Shown in pieces: positions 43,690-55,440 of a DNA stretch of 64,000 bases. How positions within the stretch are numbered: the stretch's first letter is position 1; every line of letters begins with the position of its first letter. Location: NCBI RefSeq assembly GCF_950023065.1, contig NC_088681.1, positions 61,724,836 to 61,788,835 on the forward strand, written 5' to 3'. The notes under the pieces are model-generated. The model did not search any database. It was not told where the DNA came from and saw only the letters and a program-made list of their open reading frames with translations. The DNA is from Planococcus citri (lineage: Eukaryota > Arthropoda > Insecta > Hemiptera > Pseudococcidae). Made by a program: the position numbers and the translations under genes.

Positions 43690-45180
43690 ATTTCTTTTTT
43701 TTTTGCCAAATTTGCTCAAGTAAAAAAGTGTAAATTTTCAAGAAAAAAATGTCAAAAAACGTCAACCTTTGGTAAAATATGTAGTCATAATAAATCCATT
43801 TTTGGTACAACTGTCGAAAATGACCATTTTTTTTGTAAAAATACTCAAGAAGAGGCAATTATTGCTAAAATTGTCAAAAAGTGTCACAACTGTCACATTA
43901 TGGGAAAAAAAGTCAAAATGCGTCAACTTTTGGCAAATTAGTCATGAAAAACCATTTTTTGGAACAATTGTCAAAAAACGACAATTTTAGGTACAATTGT
44001 CAAAAACTGACAATTTTTTGTACAATTGTCAAAAGCTGGCCATTTTAGGTACAATTGTCAAAAGACAATTTTAGGTACAATATTGTCAAAATGTCAATTT
44101 TAGGTACAATTGTTAAAAATGGTAATTTTTGAAAAATTGTCAAAAAGGGGCAATTTTTGCTAAAACTGGCAAAAAGTGCAATTTTTGGGTAAAAAAGTCA
44201 AATTGCGACTTTTGGCAAAATAGTCATGAAAAGACCATTTTTAGTACAATTGTCAAAAACTGACAATTTTTGGTACAATTGTCAAAAACTGGCAATTTTT
44301 GGTTCAATTGTTAAAAGCTGGTCATTTTAGGTACAATTGTCAAAATGACAATTTTAGGTACAATTGTCAAAATTACAATTCAGGTACAATTGTCAAAATG
44401 TCCATTTTAGGCACAATTGTCAAAAATTGTAATTTTTGAAAAATTGGCAAAAAGTGCAATTTTTGGGTAAAAAAGTCAAATTGCGACTTTTTGGCAAAAT
44501 AGTCATAAAATACCATTTTTGGTACAATTGTCAAAAAAAAATGATCGTTTAAGGTAGGTACAATTGTCAAAATTGACAATTTTTGGTACAATTGTAAAAA
44601 ATGACCATTTTTGGAAAAATACTCAAAAAGAGACAATTTTTGCTAAAATTGGCGAAAAGTGTCACTTTTTGGGTGAAATGGTCAAATTGTGTCCACTTTT
44701 GGCAAAATAGTCATGAAAAGTCTATTTTTTGTACAATTGTTATAAAATTACCATTTTGGTAAGTTGTTAAAAAATAATCACTTCAGTTGTCAAAAAAGTG
44801 ACAATTTTTGGTACAATTGTCAAACGGTGACAATTTTTGGTATGATTGTCAAAAGATGACCATTTTTGTAATTTTGATGGAATTGACAAAAAGTGTCAAT
44901 TTTTTGGCGAAAAGTTGACAAAATTGTCAAGGTGTCCATTTTTGCCAAGATTACTCAAAAAATCCTGTTTTTCTATAAAATTGTCAAAAAGTTCCCATTT
45001 TTTTGTCAGAATTGTCAAGGAGTGTCAATTTTTGGCAAGTGAACAAAAAGTTGTAATTTTTTTTTTGGTCAGAATTCTCAAGAAATGGTTTTTTGTAAAA
45101 TATTGAAAAAGCCGTGATTTTTACCAAAATTGCTGAAAAAATTGTGCTTTTTTAGCCAAAACGTGCAAAAAGAATTGATT
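43690..45180. repeat. ~30-bp TACAATTGTCAAAA array with a longer period
   Basis: Units of roughly 28-32 bp combine GGTACAATTGTCAAAA with GACAATTTT or GACCATTTT. Within the array a longer block (GTCAAATTGCGACTTTTGGC, then AAAATAGTCATGAAAA) recurs near 43912, 44189, 44476 and 44680, about 280, 285 and 205 bp apart, so there is a second-order period. Both strands carry CAATTGTCAAAA and complementary words, so local hairpins are possible. The frames inside are artefacts. Confidence 0.88.
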
Positions 45181-46929
45181 TTCGCCTTTCCTGCATAAGA
45201 AGTCCTCTTTTTGTATGTTTTTTTGAAGAATTTCAATTTTAATCCAGAAAAATTGCTGAGTCGATTAAATTTTTGATATTTTTTTATAGAAATTTTAATA
45301 AGCAGGTTTTTGAATCGAAAAAAATCATTATTTTCAATAAAATAATCATTCGCTACGAAGAGTTTTCTGAAAATTACCTCAAATTTCGATTTTTCACGCC
45401 GAGGATCAAAATTATAACAAACAATCCTTCGGTATACTTATCTAATCAGTATACCGAATGTTTTTCCAGCCATCAGGCATTTGCAAAACAACATGTTGAT
45501 CTCGTTGTATTCGCGGAGTAAATAATCTTATTATAATATTTTATATTACCACGTTCGCGAGCTTGTAGAGGAATTTTTTCCGGCATTCGTCGGGTTGTTT
45601 GAAAAAAATGCACGCTTAACCGCAACGGCGGTATATAAAATTGAATTAAAATTCTTCAAAAATGAAATTTCACCGTTTACTCGACTATGCTGTGCGATGG
45701 TGAATTACTTAAAGGGGAAGCTGGAAAGCGAAGAAAAAAGACGAAGACACGAACGATTTGAGAAGGAGGAGAGAAGATGCTGCTTGTGCCATCTCGTCGC
45801 TGTGTAAGAGTAAGTATATATAAGACGATGCGATGTGTTTTTTGTAGCACAAGTACGAGAGGAGGTGAAGTACACAGAAAAGCAAAAAGACTAAAGAGAG
45901 AAAGATAGCAAATAAGAGACTACGAAGCTCGAGTTACTTTGGCTGAGACGAGGTACGCGGGTTACTCGGCAACAAAACAAAAAACTCGCGCTGTGGTATT
46001 TATAATTCAAACACGTGCTCGACACGATGATGATACGCTAGGGCGTAAAATTTATGACAAAATGTGGGCGGAGGTGAACGAGGAGCGAAGGTAAAAAAAA
46101 TTTTCTTCGTCAGTATTGGACTCGGGATGCTATACCCCTCTTCAGCCGGCGAGATGTTGTAAACTCGGTCGCGGTTTTGAAAGGTGAAAAAGTTTGTATT
46201 TTTTTTTGTTCGGTACAACGCGAAAATACATTCCAGTGTATGGCAAGTAGGTAAGGTACGAGTAAATGCAAAAAGTTGAAATATTTACCGTCGTGTTTTT
46301 GTTTTCCATCTCTGTCTTTCTATGCTTTCGTATAGCATCGCGAAGCGGCAAATACGGATGTTGATGGGAAGGAAGAGAACCCTGGACGATGGGACAAAAA
46401 AAGTACCTAACTGAATGAAATTATTTCTTTTTTTTCCTACGTCGTCGTCGCGGTGAAAAATTTTTTACGAAAATGAAAATGAAACTTTTTTTGTAGGTAG
46501 GTACGTGATTCTCGAATTTTAGTTTGGCTGGAATTCGGTATTAGGTCGAAGCTGTTGTGTTGGATGGATTTGTATGGTGGAATGAAAGTGGGCATTTATT
46601 GGAAAAGTTTCACCAGCGTTTATGACGTTTTATCGCATTGATTCGACGGATTTGCGAATATAAGAGGGTAGCTTCGAGTTGAGTACGAATTTTACCTGGT
46701 TTTGACATTTGGGTTTTTAATAATTTTTTATGGATTTTTTTCACATCTTGTTACAGAAGAGCATTCGATGGGGGATGAGAGATCCGTAAATAAGTATCTA
46801 TAATGATATCGCTTCTTCTCCTCTTTTCTCAAAAACTGCAAAAACAAATTGAAAATCATTAAAAAAATTTGAAAAATTTATAATAGCGTTGATCTCTTCT
46901 TCCTCTGATTTCCAAACAGGAAAAAAAAA
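45181..46929. other. Single-copy island
   Basis: No recognised gene or repeat. CG-containing and purine-rich stretches at 45720-45780 and 45840-45910. Confidence 0.35.
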
Positions 46930-47650
46930 CTATGATAATTGTCAAACTGACCCATAGAGCCACATACAGCTCCAGCTGAATTTTACATGTCAAAGTAAGC
47001 AGTCTTTAATGATCCAAGGGCAGCTATTAATTCGTGCAAAGTACTCTCCAAACAACCGGCGAAGAATCTGATCCAATATTGGCAAAGACGCGCAAAAAGA
47101 CAAAGGCGGGTTCTGCGCCAGGAGCGGTCTTGGAGATGTACTTAAAGGTGGATTGTGAAAAAAAAACTGTGGAAGGATTTTGACCAAAGTCAAGGGAGAT
47201 TTTCATTTTTAGTTTAAAGTTACTCAGAAAAAAAATTAGCTACAGAGGTGTTCCAGGGGGGGGGGGGGTACCAGGTCCTCGAAGGAGAGATAAAAAAAAC
47301 TGTTTTTTCGCTCTTGCCTTTACCCAACCTGTTCTGGGAAAAATGATAGAGATCCAAAATATGGTATTTGAGATTCTGCGTCTACTTGAGCCATTGAAAT
47401 TGACACCTTTGCGTTCCTAATAATGAAATCTCTTTATGTTTTGGCTCAATTGGGTTGGGACTAGAACCAAAAAACCACGATTAAAAAAAAAATTCCACCT
47501 CTTTGAGGATCCGTACCTCCTCTCCAGGGTACCTATGACGTCAAACAAAATCTCTAAGCGACTTTTAAACTCCAAATGAAGGCCCTTCACTGAATTTGGT
47601 CAAAATTCTCCACCATTTTTTTCACGATCCACCCTAGTAAAGATACACCA
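46930..47650 (+). repeat. Dispersed repeat Y (GTTCTGCGCCAGGAG family), copy 1
   Basis: Begins near CAAACTGACCCATAGAGCC, carries GTTCTGCGCCAGGAG at 47110-47124 and CTTAAAGGTGGATTGTGAAA, a G run (47256-47268), ACCAGGTCCTCG, then CGCTCTTGCCTTTACCCAAC and TTCTGGGAAAAATGATAG. The reverse-complement copy at 50430-51235 has the same blocks in mirrored order. There is no coding capacity and I see no clear terminal repeats. Confidence 0.7.
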
Positions 47651-50429
47651 GCGAAGAGGAATAGATTATGGACTTGAAATTCGTGTATTGAACCTAGCAA
47701 ATCTCCATAAACTCTAATCGACTACAGTGGGAAAAAATGAAAAAGAATTACTTCCGACAGTAAAAATTACACGGTAGGAAAAACTGATAGAAAAAAACCA
47801 GCACACTCTCTCTCGTATTCGTCGTATTTTAATTTATTTCTATAATTTTTATAAAAACGCGATTTCGCATTCAACACCAACACCAACACCGCCGCTGAAG
47901 CGCACGAATATGAGTTTCGGAAATGGATTCGATTTTTTTTCCTTTTGCAATGCGTGCTAAAAAATGGTTGTTTTCGATTTAACGCCAATAAGTTTCACTT
48001 ACACCTACACAGAGTACTGTGATTGGTAAGTTACGTTTTGCAAAGTTTGCATAATATGAAAATGGGTCAAATTATAAGATGAAACTTGCAAAAGGTCAAC
48101 TGGTGACTAGACTTTTGACATAAATTATACCAACGAATACGGTCGTGACTTTCAAACAACTTTACCTACTCGTACATCAGAATGTAGGTAATGATTAGCG
48201 TGGGAACAACAACAACTTGTTATGATGAGCTTTTTCAAATTTTATCAGCGATAGATACAGGTAATAATATCGATTTTACATGCGGCTTTAATACGTCAAA
48301 ATACAAATAGTCGAAAGAGGGTGAGAAAAGTCGAATATAGGTTAAATAATTCTCCAAAGTTTTCTACATTCGTTCGTTTGATTTTTTTTTTTTTTTTTTG
48401 AATCTCTGGACTTAAAGATATCGTACACCAACATTTGCAACAATATCTTATTCCATTACCACCTCGAAACCACAAAACAGCCAATCTTGTATCTGCTTTG
48501 GAAACCTCCTTATACCTCCATTGCATCGTCTTCTCCGTACATGAATATAATCAAATTCTACACATTTCAATAGCATCTCGTATACAAACAAGTTCGATTG
48601 GAATTTTCGTATCTTTGATTTCTAGCTTTTTTTTCTCTCTCAAACACATCTCGATGCATATCTCGTAAATAGCCCGCAATAAAAATACACGATACGAATA
48701 AAATATTCGTCTTTGGTACAGCTTTTGAAAAAAAGTCGTACGTAGGAAAATAGAATAAAAAAACCCAACATCTCGACACCGCTCGATCGAAATTAAAATA
48801 CATTTCAGAATCGTGTATACTAGATATAGTACGTCGTCGTACAATAAATAGCTTTCCATTACAAAGGAAGATTTGTTCAAACGTCATCACTTCGTGTATA
48901 AATGTACAACATACGAGTACAAGGTACACACTACACAGTACAAAAAGCTGGCAAAAACTATTCGCCACGCAGCACATCTCTACGAGTGTGCTGCGTGGTG
49001 TTGGAAATACAAGCCAAGGCGACACGATAAGCTAAATATTAAAGAATCGCTTTTTCACATATGCTTGTTGTGCATATTACGGTATTTTTTTCCTTTTTAC
49101 TTCGCTTCTCTCTTTGGCGCGATGGTAAGACGCACGACGACGACTGTGTGAGGAAAAAAACAGCTCTCTCGTATGACTTATTTCTAGTTGAATAATCGCT
49201 GAAACTTTAAGATTATTTCTTCGTATCACGTATACGCCCAAGTTATGTCTAACAACGTTTCCTTAAAGATAAAACGTGCGAAGAAAGAAAATTACATCTT
49301 AAAAATGGCGGTATATCTTTTGTCATTACATTTCTTCGTGTACCTACTAATATCCATCTAACCTACATACGAGTACATGTAGCTATTTGCCACTATAAAT
49401 GTATGTACGTACAAAGGCTAAAGAATTAGGAAAACAAACGAGTTCTTTGCTGAGAAATAGGGGCTGAGGTGGGGGGGATGAGGGGTTTCACATATGGCTA
49501 CATGTTTGTGAGCTAGTGACAAGAGAAAAAAAGATAGCATAGTAGAAAACTGGCGAAGGGAGACGAAGCTAAGGGTGAAAATTCGTGAAGTAAAATTTAA
49601 CTATTCGCGACCGGATGTTGTTATAAATGATTAAGAATAATCGTTCGAGGATGCCAAGTTGAAAAGTTTCTTCATAAATTTTATACGCACTGTATAAGTA
49701 GTGAAATTAATACTCGCTCCGGATTACCCCTTGCCTCTTCATGTTCATCACTTTTACTCTTATTCCTCCTTTACTTGATTTTTTTTTCGCTAGACTTACG
49801 ACGACAGCGACGATGTGCGTGATGTCAGATCGACGACGACGACGAGTCGCAGCCTATCGTAAATTATAGTATTTATAAAGCTTATGTTAAGTAGGCACCT
49901 ACCTGTGATGTATGCTGCTTCTTTTCTTACCTACGTAGTGGGTGATTATTTTCCAGTCATAAACATCGTGGCTGGAAAATTAACGAGACTTTGTCAAAAA
50001 CAATGTACCTGTTACTAATGTTGTATCCGGGTTGATGAGAATTGTTTTAAAATAATGCCCCTCCCAAGACAACCTTCACAACTCTTCAACTGCGATCGAG
50101 TTCAAATTTAGCAAAATTTTCATTTCTTTTCTAGATATTTGGGGGTTCTAAAATACTCGTAGTATGAATTTTTTATTTTAAATCAAGAAACAAATTAGCC
50201 TGAACGAAAAAAGGACGATAGTTTTTGAAAATTTGATTTCAAGAGACCTAAAAATTCAGTTTTTTTTTCAAAGGAAATTGATAAAAGTTTTGAAAATTTG
50301 TATTTTTTCAAAAACGATGTTTTTTCGTGCAAGGAGTTCATTTTTTGGCTTTTAAAATTTTAGAATTTGAAAGATTTTTTCAAGGATGTTAATTTTGAAA
50401 AGAAAATAGATCAGAACATAGCCTAAGTG
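47651..50429. other. Single-copy non-coding island
   Basis: About 2.8 kb without recognised genes. A trinucleotide GAC run occurs near 49830-49845. Minus-strand open frames at 48551-49025 overlap each other in different frames and show no domain. Confidence 0.35.
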
Positions 50430-51235
50430 GGGGTGAAAGCTCTTGGAAATTTGTATTTCAAGAGGCATAAAAAAATACTTTCATCAAAATTTTCCCACAC
50501 TTTTTTTCGCAATCGACTTTTACGTGCATCTTAAAGGTTGCTCCTGGCGCAGAAACCGCCTATCTCTTTTTTCGCATCTTTGCCACTTGTTGGATTACAT
50601 TCTTCGTTGGTTTTTTTGCAAAGTATTTCACACAAATTAAAAGCTGCCCTTGGACCATCAAAAAACTGCATAAAGGTTCAAAATAAGAATTCACCCAAAA
50701 ATGAGCAATTTGCAAATTTTCAACCGGCCAGAAGAAACATAAGAGTGTTCTTGGGTTTTGATGGAAATGGCTCAAGTTGACGCAGAATTTCAAATATCAT
50801 ATTTTGGAACTGTGTAATTTTTCTCAGAACAGGTTGGGTAAGGGCAAGAGCGAAAAAACCCAATTTTTTCAAAAATTCCCCCTGTGAAGACCTGGTATCT
50901 CGTCCCCCCGACCACCTCTTCAGCTATTTTTTTTTCTGAGTGACTTTCAACTCAAAGTGGAGGTCTCTACTGACTTCGGTTAAAATCCTTCCACATTTTT
51001 TTCTTGCGATCCACCTTTACGTACATCTGGAATATTGCTCCTGGCGCAGAAACCGCCTATGTGTTTTTTCGCGTATTTTCCAATATTGGATTAAATTCTT
51101 TGTCGGTTGTTAGAAGAGTGTTTCGCATGAATTATAAACTGCTCTTAGACCCTTAAAAAACTCTTTACTCTATCCTGAAAAATTCAGCCGGAGAAGTATG
51201 CGGCTCTATGGGTCAGTTTGACTTTGACAATTCAA
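50430..51235 (-). repeat. Dispersed repeat Y, copy 2, with an internal duplication
   Basis: Inverted relative to 46930-47650. The segment around CTCCTGGCGCAGAAACCGCC occurs twice (50541 and 51038), each preceded by a Tn-CGC/GCGAT-C-ACTTTTACGT-type stretch, so one end was duplicated or two copies are joined. The far end reads GGCTCTATGGGTCAGTTTG, the complement of the start of copy 1. Confidence 0.7.
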
Positions 51236-51829
51236 AAGATCATGCTTGATTTTTTAGGAAACTCCCTGAAATAAAGAAAAGTGAATTGAAAATCTTGAGA
51301 CTCTCTGAGAAAATGGTGATATCAAAATATCGATGTTTATATGGTGCAAGGGTTGAAATTGAATGGCTTTTTTTCCATAGTTTTTTTCAATTGAATAAGA
51401 TGAATTTTGTTGTGAGTCTGCTCATCATTATTCATTTGACCTCTAAACCAAAAAGTCGAACTAAAATGTTGAAAATTCAATGTAGGCATTAAAGAAGGTA
51501 GGTATAGATATTCAGGAGTGCCAATTTTAGTTCATCTGATCACGTTTTAAACCTCAAAACAAAATTTAACATCTTCAAAAGGAGCGTATTGGAGCCAAAA
51601 ATTCGAAAATTCATCATAGCATTGAAGTACCAACTTCTTACGAGGGAGCATTTTAAAACTGGAACTCTCACATTTCAACGAAGCAACCCAGACTGAAAAA
51701 GAATAATTACTTATCCTAAAACCCTATCAGTTAAAATGTCAGGTAATCAATTAGACACACTATTCAAGCTTTGGAAAATTAAAAAAAAATTAAATTAGGG
51801 CCGTAAGCCAGAAACCCCCAACTAAGATA
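51236..51829. other. Spacer
   Basis: AT-rich sequence. Nothing that I can identify. Confidence 0.3.
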
Positions 51830-52070
51830 AATTTAGAATGTCGCTGGAGGTTCCAGAATTACTCCAAACTGTCTTCAATGGATCTGCGGAGTTGAAAAGA
51901 TGACGCTTCATGTGAAATTCAAGAATCCAATTTAATCGAATAAAGTTTTGTTGAAACTATAATTTCACAAAAATTTGCTAGAGGGTTCAGAGATACTCAA
52001 AATGGTTTGATAATGCTTCAAGTCGATTTGGGAGAGACGAAAAGACGAAAAATTTCCCACCAAGTTTAAA
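51830..52070. repeat. Diverged foldback-family fragment
   Basis: GTCGCTGGAGGTTCCAGAAT, then ATAATTTCACAAAAATTTGC and AGTCGATTTGGGA keep the order of the module and arm segments but are strongly diverged. No termini. Confidence 0.5.
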
Positions 52071-52204
52071 TAAGGGCCACCCTATTGAGCACTCAGTCAT
52101 GCTTGAAAAAAAAGGGCACAACTGTAGATCTATTAACGATATTTGGAGCTCATGATGTTCGAAAAAATTTGACACCCCTCCCCCTCCCTACTGATCGCAT
52201 GTTT

Positions 52205-52305
52205 AATTTATTTTTCAAGAATCCGGAAAATTGGAGAAATTGGTCTAGGAAACCTGGAAAAGTCAAGGAAAATTATTTCCAGAAATGAGTGGACCACCCT
52301 GGGCT
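52205..52305 (-). repeat. Short element with CAGGGTGGTCCACT end (relative of 23145-23245)
   Basis: On the minus strand it begins CAGGGTGGTCCACTCATTTC and continues with TTGACTTTTCCAGGTTTCC. The copy at 23145-23245 has the same end type (CAGGGTGTCCAC) and the same GGAAAACCTGGAAAAGTC core. Confidence 0.55.
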
Positions 52306-53437
52306 GTAGTTGAGTTGTTTTTCAATGGAATTAATGCCTCGGCTTATGTATTTTCATTTGGTAAATTTCAACCAAAATTCTCTCCACAGAATCTGAATTT
52401 CGTTTACGGTATTGCGTTGCATCCCCTTACCTGCTCTTCTGCTCCCTTATATGTACGTACTTCATCATTTCACATGTCATTTACCTTTACCTATTTCTAT
52501 GAACATTTCACACTGAAATTATCTACTTAATAAATCAATTACACAAATAGATCCTTCGCATGTATTGTACCCAGAGTTCGCTAACCTTCCACCAGCTTGA
52601 ATTTTGACACGATTTGTACATACGTAGACAGAGATTCACATTTTCGATAAGAAGCACACAGCGTATTTGCACAGCAAAGGTATCAACCGAACACAAATTG
52701 TTTGCACAATAAAACAATACCATTTTCCGCCACTTTTGGCGTTCGTTCGTCGTAAAATTGGATACGCGAATGAACTGCGACTCTGTGTGTATTATTGTAT
52801 GTACTAGTATGAGCATATATGAATGTGTACGTACAAGTATTATGTGTACCTAGTAAATAAATTCACGCGAACGATAAACACATCTTCGTGAATGTCGCAT
52901 ATCGTGTTGTCGGATCAAATGTCAAATGTCAAATATTTACACTTTCATTTAGAAACACTTTAAACTTACTGCTGACGGCATGGCATGCGCTGCTTTAATT
53001 TCCAAGTCGAGATTTATTGCTTTGGATAAGACTTTGTAGATGCTTGTACGCTGTATGAGCATCGTACACTACACACAAATAGTAAAGACTGAAAGACTTT
53101 GATGCTCGTTCGTTGAAGACTGGTAGTTTTTTTTATGCAATTAATTTTCCAGTAGGGGTGAATTACGAAGATTATTTTATAAGGGAATCGAATCTATTGA
53201 GCTGATATGTATAGTCTTCGAGTTGAACGAAATCAAGCTAGATCGACAGATGAGCATGTCCTAAAACTCCTGTAAGAAAAATCAATCGTCCTAAAGTGTT
53301 CATTTTTGGCTTATTGACGAATTTTTGAAAATTTATGGAAAATCTTTATAAATCAGTATGGATTTAATTTGTTTTCATAATTTTAATATTTTAAAATGGT
53401 ATTTTCTCACGATTTAAAATTTTATTATTAGGTAATT
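52306..53437. other. Single-copy island
   Basis: No gene or repeat recognised. Confidence 0.35.
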
Positions 53438-53695
53438 TGACATTTTTGTTTTTTGGAGGAGGAAGAGAGGGGAGGGGGGTAATTTGAAGTTGAGACGTTT
53501 TTTGGTGACAAAGTATTCGTTTTTTTTTTGGCTAAAAAGCAGTAAAAATTCGAAAGAAACAGTAATCTTTGACATTTTTGTTTTTTGGGAGAGGAAGGGA
53601 GGGGGGTTTTGAAGTTGAGACTTTTTGGTGACAAAGTATTCGTTTTTTTTTTTGGCTAAAAAGCAGTAAAAATTCGAAAGAAAAAGTAAAGAAGG
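53438..53695. repeat. ~130-bp tandem duplication
   Basis: Two head-to-tail copies (about 53438-53567 and 53568-53695) share GACATTTTTGTTTTTTGG, a GGAAG/GGGG purine patch, GTGACAAAGTATTCG and GGCTAAAAAGCAGTAAAAAT. They differ by small indels in the purine patch and T run. Confidence 0.88.
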
Positions 53696-54049
53696 AATTG
53701 AGTAAGATTTGACGGAGCTTCGGCAATTTTTCAACGCTAAAAATAATTCTAAAACAATTCTTCCAATTATTTAATGATCAATTTTCAAAAGTTTTCCTCT
53801 CAAGTTAGATCATTTTTTTTGACCAAAGTACCAAAAAATGTCTGTTCAAGCTTTTAAAAATGTTGAGAATGAAAACATTGATTTCTGAAATCAAAAGTAA
53901 TGTTGTTTTGGATTTTTAAAAGCTTTACTTGGGTAAAATTTATTCGTGTTTTTGAAAGGAAAAAATATTGTTACTCTCTCCCTCCCCTTTACGATACATT
54001 TCTCCATCATGCCCCTAAATATGTATTTTAGAGTTTTATTTTTTAAATT

Positions 54050-55440
54050 TTTTAGGTGTTTATAATTACAAGATTATTACACCCGTAAAGTGGAGGGGGA
54101 GGGGGTTAGATTGGGGGGGGGGTGTTTATAATTACAAGATTATTACACTCGTGTAGAGAGGGGTTTAGATTTGATTTATTAGGTTAGTTTTTTTTAGTAG
54201 GGTTATGAATTTTTGGATTTCAGAAAGGGTTGTCTGGGATATATAGTCATTGAATTTGAGTCTATTTGGAGAGATAGTCTTGTTTGCGGTAATTTAGGAC
54301 AGGTGAATAGTAAGTGTTGAATGGATGTCGGTTCATTTTCGCAGAATTGACAGGGAGGTTTTGGAATTTTTTGGTAGAGGTGGTTGTGTGTGATTTTAGA
54401 GTGAGCTATTCTTAGGCGGGTTATAATTATTTCTTCTCTTCTGTTTAAGTGATCAAGGTTCTTCCAGGGGTAAATTGTTTTTTTGTGTTGAAAGAGTTTG
54501 TCTGATGTCTGTGATGACCAGAAATTTTGCCATTTTGAGTGAGTATTTTGTGTAAAGAATGATTTTATATCGTCAGAGGTGAAATAGGTGAAGGGTGGAG
54601 GGTTAATGGCTGATTTTGCATAGGTGTCAACAATTTCATTTCCTTCAATGCCTACATGACTAGGGGTATACATAAGGTGGATGATGTGGTTTGAATTTTG
54701 GAGATCTAGCAGAATTTTGTGAATATTTTGAACAATAGGGTGTTTTGTATGGAAATCAAGGAGCTAAGAGAGTCACTTTGTATTAAAAAGTTTTTGTTTT
54801 CAAGCTGTGAGGTGGATATGTTCAAAAGACAATGGTTAATTGCAAGAAGTTCGGCAGTACATATTGTCATGAATTTTAAAATTGAAAATTTTTTCATTTA
54901 TTGGAAAGCATATCCGGTATGTAAGTTTGAGATCTTAGAACCGTCAGTAAAGCATAAATTGAATTCTGTGTAGTTTGATATGAGTTCCAGATAATGTCTC
55001 TTAATTTCTAAAGGAGAATGGTTTCTTTTTGGATAATTTCTCAGTTGAAAATCAATTTGTAGAGGTTTTAATAGCCAAGGAGGGTGGGTTATGGGTTTTT
55101 GAATGAGATTTTTGAGATCAATTTCAAGGTTTTTCATTTCAGAGATGAAGTTTACAAGTGGGTTGTCATTTTGTTGGAAATGATGTAAGCTGAATATTGA
55201 TTGAGATAAGATTTTGAAGGGGATGTGATGGATTAGCTGAGGCTGATGTAATGAATTTATTTGTTACTAGTGATTTTCTGAAATTTGAGGGTAGTTCTGC
55301 AGCTTTTAGCAGTAGATACTATCAATGGGTGAGGAGTAAAGGGCGCCAATGCAAATCCGTAAAGAAGAATTTTGGTTTGTGAGATTGGTGTTTTTTTATT
55401 AGGGAGATGAATTTTTGTATTTCAGTGGGTTCGTCAGATG
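54050..55440 (-). mobile_element. LINE 3' half with RT C-terminus and RNase H (copy 2)
   Basis: The minus strand begins near 55440 with RICIGALYSSPIDSIYC, the region just after the RT domain in RNase H-bearing LINEs. It then breaks into three frames: 55137-54898 (CFTDGSK, first RNase H Asp), 54897-54706 (CTAELLAINHCL with Glu; LIQSDSLSSL with Asp) and 54673-54203 (TPSHVGIEGNEIVDTYAK with the last Asp, then CQFC...QHLLFTC zinc-type cluster). It is homologous to 25490-26460 but shows more frameshifts. The 3' region has a duplicated ATAATTACAAGATTATTAC segment (54056 and 54123). Confidence 0.86.
54056..54149. repeat. 67-bp offset duplication at the LINE 3' end
   Basis: TATAATTACAAGATTATTAC plus flanking GTGTT and AC occurs at 54056-54082 and again at 54123-54149, with G-rich sequence between. 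It may mark a tandem 3' tail or slippage at the insertion end. Confidence 0.75.

Noticed and set aside
43769..45106. CRISPR-like appearance of short repeats with variable intervals
   Set aside because: The intervals are diverged parts of the same unit, not unique spacers, and the context is eukaryotic.
48551..49025. Overlapping minus-strand frames of 109 and 152 codons
   Set aside because: Two different frames over the same bases with no recognisable domain and no supporting splice structure.
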